Assembly: GCA_005217565.1 (NCBI GenBank)
Contig: SJCO01000007.1
Span: 186,001 to 250,000, forward strand
Direction of reading: 5' to 3'
Origin: Puteibacter caeruleilacunae
Lineage (GTDB): Bacteria > Bacteroidota > Bacteroidia > Bacteroidales > Prolixibacteraceae
DNA: 64,000 bases
In this document: positions 52,451-62,200 of the stretch, piece by piece
How positions within the stretch are numbered: position 1 is the stretch's first letter
How the letters are laid out: every line of letters begins with the position of its first letter
Program-made: the position numbers and the translations under genes
The notes under the pieces: model-generated
What the model saw: the letters and a program-made list of their open reading frames with translations, nothing else
What the model was told of the DNA's origin: nothing
Database searches by the model: none

Positions 52451-53845
52451 ATGACAACTTGGAATAGACGAAATATGCTTAAAACACTGGGAATAGCAAC
52501 AGTGTCGCTACCATTGTTGGCCAATGCAGATAAAATGCAAGCAAGGCCAGATGCACTTCTCGAAAAAAAGAAAAGAGATCCTTTGAAAAAGCCAATAACT
52601 GCTGTAATCATTGGAGCCGGTAGTAGAGGATGGTTAGCTTATGGACAGTATGCAGTGAATAATCCGGATGAGATAAAAATCGTTGGTGTTGCTGAACCTA
52701 TTCCGTATCGCAGAGAACGCGCTGCAAAAGCTTTTAATATCCCTAAAGATAAGCAGTTTGTCACATGGGAACACGTTTTTGATCAGGCTAAATTTGCAGA
52801 TGCAGTAATTATAGCAACGCCTGATCATTTACATTATGCGCCTGCAATGGAAGCATTAAATTCAGGCTATGATATGCTTTTAGAAAAGGCCATCGCTCAA
52901 ACTTGGGATGAGTGTAACGATATATTGCAATTGGCAAAAAAGAAACAAGCCATTGTAGCTGTCTGTCATGTTCTACGATACACTTCATATTTCAGGAAAA
53001 TCAAAGAAATTATAGATGCTGGAGAAATAGGGGATATTGTTAGCGTTCAGCATTTAGAGCCTGTAGAACGTATCCATATGTCGCACTCTTTTGTGAGAGG
53101 TAATTGGGGCAATTCAAAACAATCCACACCAATGATATTATCAAAATCATGTCATGACACAGATATATTACGTTGGCTGGTAGGAAAGCCTTGTAAGCGA
53201 GTTTCATCCTTTGGATCTCTTAGCTTATTTCAAGAGAAGAATGCTCCTGCAGGTTCAACCAGTAGGTGTACTGATGGCTGTAAAGTAGAACGTGATTGTC
53301 CATATTCTGCCATAAAGATTTATAAAGAGCATCGAGCTTGGGGGCAGCATTTCAATTTTGAATTAAGAAGTGCTGATGAAGAAACGATACTAAATGAATT
53401 GCGAACCGGACCTTATGGTCGTTGCGTTTACCACTGCGATAATGATGTTGTAGATCATCAGATCTGCAATTTCGAGTTTGAAGATGATATTACTGTCTCG
53501 TTTTCGATGGAAGCACATACACATTATGGAAGACGAAGAACCAGGATTTTTGGAACCAAAGGAGATATCTCGGGAGACCAGGATAGGTTAGTTCATCATA
53601 ATGCTATAACAGGAAAAACGAAGGAATATGATGCTTCGCAAATCAATTCAGGTGACAATGCTGCATTCTATGGTCATGGAGGTGGAGATTATTGGTTGAT
53701 GTATGATTTTGTTAGAGCTGTTGCTTATAACGATCCAGAACGATTAACATCAACCATACAAGCATCGATGGAAAGTCATTTGATGGGATTTATGGCTGAG
53801 AAATCGAGATTAAAGAATGGGAAGGTGATGGAAATTGATATTTAA
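52451..53845 (+). CDS. Exported Gfo/Idh/MocA-family oxidoreductase
   Basis: A 464-residue oxidoreductase with a Tat-like signal (NRRNMLKTLG near residue 5). The NAD(P)-binding motif GAGSRG lies at 55-60, and the EKP motif of the family reads EKA (LLEKAIAQT). A Cys-rich insert with CTDGCKVERDCPY is unusual. The family includes sugar dehydrogenases and GH109 glycosidases that keep NAD bound. The substrate is probably a sugar sensed by the divergent cupin-AraC regulator. A strong terminator follows. Confidence 0.87.
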   Translation: MTTWNRRNMLKTLGIATVSLPLLANADKMQARPDALLEKKKRDPLKKPITAVIIGAGSRGWLAYGQYAVNNPDEIKIVGVAEPIPYRRERAAKAFNIPKDKQFVTWEHVFDQAKFADAVIIATPDHLHYAPAMEALNSGYDMLLEKAIAQTWDECNDILQLAKKKQAIVAVCHVLRYTSYFRKIKEIIDAGEIGDIVSVQHLEPVERIHMSHSFVRGNWGNSKQSTPMILSKSCHDTDILRWLVGKPCKRVSSFGSLSLFQEKNAPAGSTSRCTDGCKVERDCPYSAIKIYKEHRAWGQHFNFELRSADEETILNELRTGPYGRCVYHCDNDVVDHQICNFEFEDDITVSFSMEAHTHYGRRRTRIFGTKGDISGDQDRLVHHNAITGKTKEYDASQINSGDNAAFYGHGGGDYWLMYDFVRAVAYNDPERLTSTIQASMESHLMGFMAEKSRLKNGKVMEIDI

Positions 53846-53871
53846 AATAGCTTTTGCAAGTTAAGTTTATT

Positions 53872-53922
53872 GAGCAGCATCTATTGAAAATAACTACTTT
53901 TCAATTGGCTGCTCTTTTTTTT
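53872..53922 (+). terminator. Terminator after oxidoreductase
   Basis: GAGCAGC/GCTGCTC and an inner ATTGAAAA/TTTTCAAT stem, then a run of eight T. The following bases to 54192 contain no gene I would defend. Confidence 0.85.
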
Positions 53923-54192
53923 GCACCCTGAGATTTTTGCCAATATATCAAATAGTTACGCAAGAATCAAGATACTCTCAATTCAGGAATAGTATAGTAT
54001 ATTCAGAATCTCAGACTCCTAAAACATCATTCTGGACTTACGTTACATCTTATTTTATTTCCTTCGCTTTTGCAAAAACACAACAGGGATGGTTTCTTTC
54101 CGAAAGGTTCTACAAATAGATGGATTAAGTCTATGAGAAGGAAGGTGGGGATGATAGCTAGAACTGATATTTACAATTAAAAACAAAAAGCA

Positions 54193-54732
54193 ATGACTAG
54201 AACAATTGTACTATTATTATTCCTTGTTGGAGGATGTGGCTTGCTTACACAAGCTCAGATTCCGAAATACAAGGTAGAGGTGATTACTAGCATTGAGTCG
54301 CTTGTTCCTGGAGGTCTAGGACGATCGCGAATGATTTCAACGCCGGTAAAAGTAGATTATCTTAGTTTTACTTCACATCAAAGTGCTGCTAAGGGTGATC
54401 GTAACAAAAGTAGAAGAAAAAATATCCGTCAAAAGGAGTATGAAGAAACCAAACTGCTAAACTTCTACAATGAAGGAGGTATTCGTTTTCAGAATATCGT
54501 AGCAAATGATGCGTTGGTTACTTCTAAGATTAATGACATGCTTAGCCAAGGATGGGAACTATTTTCTGTTTGCTCTGGTGTTGAGAGTAAGATGATAAGC
54601 AGTTCAGTGAAGAAGGAGTTGTTAAAAATGGGCATAAAAATGTTGCTCGATGATAAAAGCACAGGAAAAGATAAAAAGGATCCTAACGGATTGTTTATGA
54701 CACGGTATTATTTCAGGAAGGTAGTAGGATAA
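54193..54732 (+). CDS. Secreted protein of unknown function, DUF4177-like (copy 1)
   Basis: A 179-residue secreted protein with a signal peptide ending near TQAQ (residue 22). It has the pattern of DUF4177-like small domains, a GWELFSV near residue 122 and a final TRYYFRKV strand, but carries long inserts: a basic segment (GDRNKSRRKNIRQ) and SKINDMLSQ. It is 64 bases ahead of a paralogue with the same order of motifs. Function unknown. Confidence 0.65.
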   Translation: MTRTIVLLLFLVGGCGLLTQAQIPKYKVEVITSIESLVPGGLGRSRMISTPVKVDYLSFTSHQSAAKGDRNKSRRKNIRQKEYEETKLLNFYNEGGIRFQNIVANDALVTSKINDMLSQGWELFSVCSGVESKMISSSVKKELLKMGIKMLLDDKSTGKDKKDPNGLFMTRYYFRKVVG

Positions 54733-54796
54733 TTACACGTGCAAACAGAGTTAAATATCAAAGAATTAGAAATTGGAATACAAAAATAAGTTAGTT

Positions 54797-55300
54797 ATGA
54801 AAGCAACAATATTTACAATCTTAATAGTTTTAGCATTTTCAACATTTAGTAATGCACAAGACAAACCTGTATATGAAGTGAAAATTATTACCAGTATTGA
54901 GTCGATTGTTCCTAGTGGAGCAGGACGTTCTCGTTTATTGTCGACTGATAAAGAGTTGGATTATAGAAAATATACAACCAAACAGACTGCGGCATCTGGA
55001 GATCGTAATAAGAGTGATCGTAAAGAGATTCGCATTAAGGAGTATGACGAGACTAAAATGCTGAACTTCTTTAATGTAGGAGGTATTCGTTTTCAGAATA
55101 TCGCATCAAATGATGCTTTGTTGATGTCTAAAATTAACCAAATGCTTGCCGACGGTTGGGATCTGGCTTTTGTGAATACTGGAGTTGAAAGCTATGGTGG
55201 TTCAGATGATAGTAATGGTATTTACATAACTCGTTATCTATTTAAAAGAATTAAACCAGCGACCACCGCAATGGTTAATGATTCGGACAAGAAAGAGTAA
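54797..55300 (+). CDS. Secreted protein of unknown function, DUF4177-like (copy 2)
   Basis: A 167-residue paralogue of the preceding gene from the ATG at 54797, where the signal peptide starts; an in-frame ATG at 54773 adds eight polar residues. Shared motifs in order: YEVKIITSIESIVPSGAGRSR, GDRNKSDRKEIR, YDETKMLNFFNVGGIRFQN, SNDALLMSKINQML, GWDLAFVN and ITRYLFKR. It lacks the insert that copy 1 has after the GWEL strand. Terminator at 55331-55367. Confidence 0.65.
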   Translation: MKATIFTILIVLAFSTFSNAQDKPVYEVKIITSIESIVPSGAGRSRLLSTDKELDYRKYTTKQTAASGDRNKSDRKEIRIKEYDETKMLNFFNVGGIRFQNIASNDALLMSKINQMLADGWDLAFVNTGVESYGGSDDSNGIYITRYLFKRIKPATTAMVNDSDKKE

Positions 55301-55330
55301 GACGCGTTTATAATATTCTTTATTAGCATT

Positions 55331-55367
55331 AAAGGGTTTGGCAAAATCATTTGCCGAGCCCTTTTTT
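55331..55367. terminator. Strong bidirectional terminator
   Basis: AAAGGGTTTGGCAAA pairs fully (two G-T wobbles) with TTTGCCGAGCCCTTT around ATCA, followed by TTT. It lies between convergent genes. Confidence 0.85.
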
Positions 55368-55896
55368 ATTTCTTCTGGTAATGCAATTGAACAACACCTG
55401 TATCGAAATATTTGCTTGGTAGAGCCTTAAGGTTGATTTGATCGATCTCGCCCATAAACAATCGCTTGCCATCGCCTAAAAAGATAGGTATAACCGCTAT
55501 GATGTATTCATCTATAAGGTTCTTTTCCATTAATAATTTTACAATCTGACCTCCACCATCACAAACGATATTTTTCCCTTCTGTCGACTTTAATTGATGT
55601 ATTAATGCCTCCAAATCACCATTATAAAACTTGACTCCATCTTTCGGCTCAATATCTTGATGTGTTATTACATAACAGTCCAATGTTTCTGCCTGAGGTA
55701 ATACTCCTCCAGTAAGAGATAGAATTTTATCATAGGTATTGCGACCAACAATATACGTGTCAACATCCTTGTAAAACTCTGCATAGCCGTAATCTTCGCC
55801 TTCTTTCTCTGAAACAGATAACCATGAAAGATCATCATCTTTTGTCGCCAGAAATCCATCAACGCTCATGCTTATGTACAAGATTAATTTTCTCAT
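55366..55896 (-). CDS. Dihydrofolate reductase/RibD C-terminal-like reductase
   Basis: A 176-residue protein of the RibD C-terminal/DHFR fold. LILYISMSVDGFLATKDDDLSWL at the start, VGRNTYDKIL near 50-60, and VCDGGGQIVKLLMEKNLIDEYIIAVIPIFLGDGKRLF in the second half are typical. These proteins are NAD(P)H-dependent reductases of unknown substrate; a true folate reductase role is not implied. Adjacent on the same strand is an AraC gene. Confidence 0.87.
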   Translation of the reverse strand: MRKLILYISMSVDGFLATKDDDLSWLSVSEKEGEDYGYAEFYKDVDTYIVGRNTYDKILSLTGGVLPQAETLDCYVITHQDIEPKDGVKFYNGDLEALIHQLKSTEGKNIVCDGGGQIVKLLMEKNLIDEYIIAVIPIFLGDGKRLFMGEIDQINLKALPSKYFDTGVVQLHYQKK

Positions 55897-55965
55897 GCTT
55901 TGTAGTTTTTAATTATGACGCAAAATTGAAAGATAAGTTCGATATAAAATTGTACAGAATTTACC

Positions 55966-56724
55966 CTATTCTTCAGTAATCCTTTTAATGAACTGTTTGG
56001 GTGTTACTCCACAAAATTTCTTAAACACCCTGATAAAGTGTGATTGATCATAAAATCCTGAATCTAATCCTATATTGATTAGTTTTTCAGCATTGTTGTT
56101 TTGAAGTAGTTTTATGGCGTTATTCACTTGCTTCAACTTGATATATTCTCCAGGGGTAAGGAGGTATTGTTTTTTAAATTTTTTAATAAAACTTTTTTGA
56201 GAGATGGATATTGAAAGGTTAAAATCTTTTAGGCTTCCTTTTTCCAAAATGTTCGTAGAAATGTATTTCTCAAATTGCAACAAGTCCGCATCAATTGCCT
56301 CTGTATCGAATATTTGAAATAGTTGTTTCTCTACTGCTTCAAAGTTTGGTGTAATAGGAACATAGAGATGCTCATAAAGTATTTCAGAAATCTGCTCCAT
56401 TGCTTGTGTTCCGAATTTACGATAAAGCATTCCATAACAAAAGGGCTTGAGCAGTAATCCTACATTAGCATAGATTCCTGATACCTTTGTATGGAAAGGT
56501 TCAGTCTTTAATCCGGAGATGATATGATGATCGCTTTTATTATAAACAGATTCAATATTTTTGCCTTGTACATTGAATTCATCGCCATAGTTAAATATTA
56601 GCTCGGTGTACAAAGCAGCATGATTTTCTGCTTGTAAATCAATATTTTCTGCTTTCCCGATCCATATAACATCAATAAATTGATTTAACGGATACTTTGG
56701 ACGATATGTAATTGATGTTGACAA
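55966..56724 (-). CDS. AraC-family regulator with DUF6597-like N-terminus
   Basis: A 252-residue regulator. The N-terminal part (ITYRPKYPLNQFIDVIWIGKAENI through YTELIFNYGDEF) matches the DUF6597-like sensor seen in many Bacteroidota AraC proteins, and the C-terminal double helix-turn-helix includes SISQKSFIKKFKKQYLLTPGEYIK and GFYDQSHFIRVFKKFCGVTPKQF. It reads into the reductase gene downstream (69-base gap) and may control it. Confidence 0.87.
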   Translation of the reverse strand: MSTSITYRPKYPLNQFIDVIWIGKAENIDLQAENHAALYTELIFNYGDEFNVQGKNIESVYNKSDHHIISGLKTEPFHTKVSGIYANVGLLLKPFCYGMLYRKFGTQAMEQISEILYEHLYVPITPNFEAVEKQLFQIFDTEAIDADLLQFEKYISTNILEKGSLKDFNLSISISQKSFIKKFKKQYLLTPGEYIKLKQVNNAIKLLQNNNAEKLINIGLDSGFYDQSHFIRVFKKFCGVTPKQFIKRITEE

Positions 56725-56732
56725 ATTAGTTA

Positions 56733-56762
56733 TTGTTACACTACAAAAATAAGCTATATTTG
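56733..56762 (+). promoter_or_regulatory. Promoter abutting a start codon (leaderless candidate)
   Basis: TTG at 56733-56735 and TATATTTG at 56755-56762 fit the -33 and -7 elements, separated by 19 bases. The ATG at 56767 lies only 5 bases beyond the -7 element, so the transcript would begin at or next to the start codon. Confidence 0.55.
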
Positions 56763-56766
56763 ATAT

Positions 56767-57189
56767 ATGTACAAAAGAGACTTTATATTACGAATGATTG
56801 AAATGATGGCTGAATTAATTGCTGGGATCCTTGGCTTGATAAAGAAAGGTGACTACAAGCAGGCATCATTGGCAATTGATAAAGCATATGAAGATTTTTT
56901 ACAAAAAGATGCTGCCTTTTTCAACGAAATACCTATTGAGGATTTGACGACAGAACTCCTTAAAAAGCACGATTACACCAATGGACATTTAGAGATTCTT
57001 TCGGAATTGTTCTTTGCCCAAGGAGAGTTGGCATCAGCAAATGGACAGAGCTCTGATGGTCTGCCGTACTATGAGAAATCATTGATTTTAATGGAATTCT
57101 GCCTGGGAGAATCAAAAACATTCTCATTTGAAAAACAGCAGCGCCTAATGGCGCTAACTGAAAAGATTGATAAGCTGAAGTACAATTAA
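56767..57189 (+). CDS. Small helical protein, DUF6483/TPR-like
   Basis: A 140-residue helical protein with the start MYKRDFILRMIEMMAELIAG, which recalls DUF6483 proteins, and a single TPR-like part (LSELFFAQGELASANGQ, then LPYYEKSLILMEF). Function unknown. The ATG at 56767 keeps the family-like opening; an alternative ATG at 56794 would allow a 5' leader. Its stop overlaps the end of the convergent sulfatase gene by four bases. Confidence 0.65.
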   Translation: MYKRDFILRMIEMMAELIAGILGLIKKGDYKQASLAIDKAYEDFLQKDAAFFNEIPIEDLTTELLKKHDYTNGHLEILSELFFAQGELASANGQSSDGLPYYEKSLILMEFCLGESKTFSFEKQQRLMALTEKIDKLKYN

Positions 57190-58727
57190 TGTAGTGGCCA
57201 AGCTCTCACTCCGTGATCTTTTGCCCATGCATGGTATTTTGTTTCGAGTTCACTTGCTTTGTCTGGATATTGATCAATAAGATCTTTCATCTCATAAGGA
57301 TCATCTTTCACGTGATATAGTTCCCAAGGTTTCTTGTGCAACTTAACAAGTTTCCAATCACCTTGTCGTACTGCCTTGTTTCCTTCATGTTCCCAGAAAT
57401 AGTAGCGTTTACGATCTTGGACTTTCCCTTTGGCTAGAGGCATAAAACTTTGTCCGTCGAGTTTAGATAGTTTATTTCCTTTATATGTATCAGGATAGGT
57501 CGTCTTAGATAATTCAAGACAGGTAGGCATAATATCATTGATGTGGGCTGGTTCTCTGATTATTTTACCATGTTTTATTCTTCCTGCTGGCCAATGGACG
57601 ATTAATGGAGTTGAGATACCTCCTTCATGCTCACGACGTTTCCCATATCTCAAAGGTGTATTTGATACATTATGCCATTTACCGTAGGCTGAATTGGAGT
57701 ATCGTGTTCCGATTTTTGCATTGGGTGTCTTGTTAAAGTTACTAGGACAGCCTCCATTATCGGATAAAAACATGATGACTGTATTCTCGTATAGTTGGTG
57801 TTCTTTCAATTCTTGAATTAACTTCCCGATGTTCTGATCAAGATTATCAACCATTGCTGCATATACTTCCATTTTTCGTGCTTCTTGATCTTTATTTTTC
57901 ACTTGCTCCCATTCGGGATAGGTTGGAGCAGATATAGGCAAATCCTTTCTAACGATTCCTAATTCCTTTTGCTTTTTAAAACGTGCTTTACGAACCTCAT
58001 CGTATCCTTTATCGTATTGACCTAGGTATTTTGCGATATCTTCTGGTTTTGCCTGTAATGGGAAGTGCGGCGCAATGTAGGCCATATACATGAAAAAAGG
58101 TTCTGTCTGGCTTTTCTCATGCTGGATAAATTCTAGTGCAGCATCAGTAAAGCCATCAGTAGAATACCATGTTGAGTCAGGATGAACTTGTTTTCCATTT
58201 TTGTATACATCACGCTTATAAAATCTAGAAGGATAGAAGTATACACCACCACCTTCTGGTGTGCCATAAAATTGCTGGAAACCTCTTTTGTCGGGCCAAT
58301 GTTCTCTCTTATTTCCCACGTGCCATTTTCCCGACATAAATGTTCGATAGCCATTACTACCTAATGCTTCAGCAATAGTAATGCTTTGATTGTTTAAATA
58401 TCCCTGGTATTCAGGAGCATTCGATCTGGTATTATCCATGTGCCCAATTCCTGCATCCCATTGATATTGTCCGGTTAACAGACTGGCTCGTGAAGGACAA
58501 CAACGTGAGGTATTATAGAAATTGGTGAATAAGACTCCCTGATTTGCTAATTTATCGAGATTGGGGGTATTGATTTCAGATCCCATGCATCCTAAATCTG
58601 AATATCCCATGTCATCGACTAAAATTACAATGATATTTGGTCTTTTATCTTTTGATTCAGCACTGGTTATGAATGGAAACAATGCCAGAAAGGGGAGTAC
58701 TTGCAGCCTATAAAATGTTCTTTTCAT
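57186..58727 (-). CDS. Secreted arylsulfatase of the PUL
   Basis: A 513-residue type I sulfatase with signal peptide (about 1-23). The maturation motif CCPSR at residues 76-80 fits C-x-P-x-R, so C76 would become formylglycine; DDM at 38-40 and FLSDNG later supply metal ligands, and GKWHVG is present. It is divergent from a SusC/SusD pair with a LacI-type palindrome between, so it belongs to a locus for a sulfated glycan. The maturase is not in the window. Confidence 0.92.
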   Translation of the reverse strand: MKRTFYRLQVLPFLALFPFITSAESKDKRPNIIVILVDDMGYSDLGCMGSEINTPNLDKLANQGVLFTNFYNTSRCCPSRASLLTGQYQWDAGIGHMDNTRSNAPEYQGYLNNQSITIAEALGSNGYRTFMSGKWHVGNKREHWPDKRGFQQFYGTPEGGGVYFYPSRFYKRDVYKNGKQVHPDSTWYSTDGFTDAALEFIQHEKSQTEPFFMYMAYIAPHFPLQAKPEDIAKYLGQYDKGYDEVRKARFKKQKELGIVRKDLPISAPTYPEWEQVKNKDQEARKMEVYAAMVDNLDQNIGKLIQELKEHQLYENTVIMFLSDNGGCPSNFNKTPNAKIGTRYSNSAYGKWHNVSNTPLRYGKRREHEGGISTPLIVHWPAGRIKHGKIIREPAHINDIMPTCLELSKTTYPDTYKGNKLSKLDGQSFMPLAKGKVQDRKRYYFWEHEGNKAVRQGDWKLVKLHKKPWELYHVKDDPYEMKDLIDQYPDKASELETKYHAWAKDHGVRAWPLH

Positions 58728-59263
58728 TATTCTGGTTTATTCGTTTTGGTCGATCTAAACTACGACTTTTAATACTCGTTCCTTCAAAAATATCTACAAT
58801 AATTAACGGAAACGTTTCCGTAGATCATCATTATTACTGCTTAGGTGTCACCATTAATGATTAATCATTTCCAAGGATCATTTGTGTCATTATATATTAT
58901 TAGAATTATTCATACAACGCTTTTAGTGGTTAATATTCGTGTTGCTTTTGCTTGATTTTAAATCTCAATTTCCAATTAATAGTTATGATATAAAACTGTC
59001 TATCAGAAATTAAAAACTTAGCAAGCTTGGACATCCTTATTAATTTGATTGGAAATAAAATCATCCTTTCAAATTCCATATAATTTCTTTTGCAATACCA
59101 TAAGACAATGATTGTATGTAATGTAATTTTTCATCACATATGAGGATTGTAATAAAAAGACATAATAAATTAATTTGCACAAAAATGTGAGTTACATCTT
59201 CAATATTGTTTGAAAGATGTAGTGTTCGTTCTTAATAATTAGGCGGAGAAGGAATTGTAAGCG
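58728..59263. other. Divergent regulatory region of sulfatase and SusC
   Basis: No gene is seen in these 536 bases. Apart from the operator at 58806-58821 the sequence is A/T-rich; the leader of the susC-like gene shows no clear structure. The candidate regulator is not encoded nearby. Confidence 0.5.
58806..58821. promoter_or_regulatory. Perfect LacI-type operator at the PUL
   Basis: ACGGAAACGTTTCCGT is a perfect 16-base palindrome 79 bases upstream of the sulfatase start, on the side facing the SusC gene. It is the best copy of the motif at 14926-14939 and 31350-31363. Confidence 0.72.
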
Positions 59264-62200
59264 ATGGAAAAAACACCGAAAAAAAAGGTCTTGATAAAAT
59301 ATTTTATCTGTATAGGACTCCAGTTAGTACTTTTCATATCTGAATTAGAGGCGTTAAATCAGGTTGCCCCAGAGAATATTCATGTTATTGGTAAGGTTAT
59401 TGATCAAAACTCCAAGGAAGCGATACCTGGGGTGAATGTAGTTGTAGAGGGAACATTTCACGGAACTGTTACGGATATTGACGGGATGTTTTCGATTGTA
59501 CTGGAGAAGGGGAAAACTCTAATTTTCTCTAGTATTGGTTATTCTACTCAAAGTCACAAAACCAACAGAAGTTATCTAGAGGTAACTCTTGTGGAACAAG
59601 TAGAAAACATATCCGAAGTAAAAGTACTCGCAAGAACAAATATCAATGACATTGATATGAGAAAAATTGCTGGTGAAATAGAGGTTGTGAGTGTGCAAAA
59701 GCTTTCCAACAGACCCGAGCCTAACTTAAGTATGTTGCTTCAAGGACAAGTGCCAGGTTTAACTGTTACACCAACAGGAGAATTAGGGACAAAGCCGAAA
59801 GTAAGAATAAGAGGAACATCTTCTTTTCGAAAGGGAGATGAGGCAAATCAACCTCTTTTTGTGCTTGATGGAATGGTTATTTCTGCGGAAGCATTTTATA
59901 CACTTAATGCGGAAGATTTTGAGGAGATTAAGGTGCTAAAAGATGCCGCGGCATCAGCTTTGTATGGAATTAAAGCAGCTAATGGAGTTGTAGAAATAAC
60001 ATCTAAACGTGGATTCGAAGGGAAAGCTCAAGTATCTGTTCGATCTAATACCGGAGTCACTTTAAGAGGGCCAAGAGGTGTTGAAATGATGAATTCGAAG
60101 GAGAAGTTAGAACTGGAAAGACTTTTGAAACTCGATTTGTCTCCAGGCTACCTCTATTCTGAAGAGTACTTTAAGAAATACTATTCTCATGATCCTAATC
60201 TCGATCATTTAATCGCTCAAGGTCATTTGAAACTTGATTCATTGCGCTCTATTAACACGGATTGGTTTAATGAATTAATCAAAATGAGTGTGTATCAATC
60301 AAATTCCTTGGGAGTAAGGGGAGGCAATAATAAAAGCAAATATTACTATTCAATTAAGTATGATCATCAAGGAGGACGAATAGCAGGGAACGATCTTAAT
60401 AGATTTACCGGAAGAATGAATTTGGATTATACCTTGACTCCTAAATTATTTTTATCGTTGAATAATTCATTGGGATACTCAATCACAAATACACCATATG
60501 GAAGTAGCCATAATCCAACCTCATTGGTGTATAATTTAAATCCTTATGAACAGAAAGTTGATCCTAAAACAGGAAAGGCTGTAAAGCTTTATTCATATCT
60601 CGATAGAACATTTGATGATTTGATGAATCAATACAGTAAAAAAACAACATCAAAACGCATTACATCCTCTATTAATATGAATTGGATGCTTAGTGAAGAA
60701 ATGAATGTATCAGCGATATTAGGATTTGACTATTTGCTGGGTGAAATGCTTTCAGTAGTTCCAGCAGATGCATATTCTCAAATAAACTACAAAGATTCCG
60801 AGAAAGGAGAGATTAAAAAGGATAAAAATACTGAGTTGAACTATAGTGCCAATATTCGTATTAACTATCACAAATCATGGTACGGTCACAATTTAACTTT
60901 GAGTGGTAATTACGATTATTACCATACGGGATACGATAATATTGGCTTAACTGGTTATGGTATTGCCAGCAAAGTGAAGACTGCAGCAGGCATAAACCAG
61001 GGATTAACCGGATCCCGAAAAACACGTGTAAGAAGCTTGAAAGAAAAATATGCCCAACTGGGAATTGGAGTTGCCATGGGGTATTCCTACAAATCGATTT
61101 ATGACTTTTATGGAAGTTATAAAAATGATGCATCATCATTATTGCCATCCGACAAACGAAGGAACACTGCCTGGTCAGTTGGTTGTGGATGGGGAATAAG
61201 TAATTATCCTCTTTTGATGAGTCAGAATGTTTTTTCAAACATCCGGCTTCGAGCATCCTATGGATATACAGCTAATCTGGCTGGAATTCCTGCTTCTGCA
61301 ACTTTACCCACATATAGCTATTCACAAGAAATTTATGCTGAATCAAGAATTCTTGATCTGAATCAGTTGTATAATAGCGATCTAAAACCAGAGCAAACAA
61401 AGTCAACCAATATAGGATTAAGTTTTACACTACTTAACATGTTGGATTTGGATGTTAGTGCATATAAACGAAAAACCGAAGATGCGTTATTGGATGTTGC
61501 AATTCCTGCGTCAAATGGCTACTCTTCGATGAATAGAAATATTGGGATACTTCAAAATTCCGGTCTAGAGTTTCGATTATCAGGAGATCTAATTGATAAA
61601 GATGATAGTAGATGGAACAGTTCTCTATCTCTATCCTGGAATAAGAATAAAGTAGTAGAGCTATATGATGGTACTGAATACTTTTCGGGAAATGGAGAAA
61701 CTCTTTTGCCAGACATGCAAGAAGGAAAACCCTTGGATCTCATTTATGGTCTGCAATCATTAGGGATTCACTCAATTGATGGATTACCCAGATATCTTTC
61801 TGCAACCGGACAACAAATCGATTATACACATAATTTAAGAAGAGAAGATTTTAAGGTATTGGGGTATGCTACAGCTCCATATATGGGTTTCTTTAATAAT
61901 TCGGTGCGCTACAAGAATTTCAGCTTAAACTTTGATTTCTATTTTACTTTTGGAGCAATTGCAACATACGATAGAACGTATGTTCGTGATTTAAGCAATG
62001 CAGATAAAAATGCTGTAAAGGGACAAACAAAAGATATGTGGTTTAAACCAGGTGATGAAAATAAGATTTATCACACAGTGAATGTACCAGCTTCGGCATA
62101 TACCATTTTAGACTATCCTTCAACAAAAACCACTTATAAAACCGACTATATTAAGCTAAGTAATTTATGTATTAATTATAAACTACCCAAGGCCATAATA

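Noticed and set aside
53937-54119. A 60-codon open frame after the oxidoreductase terminator
   Set aside because: Composition is not protein-like, there is no recognisable family, no clear promoter, and the terminator lies just ahead of it.
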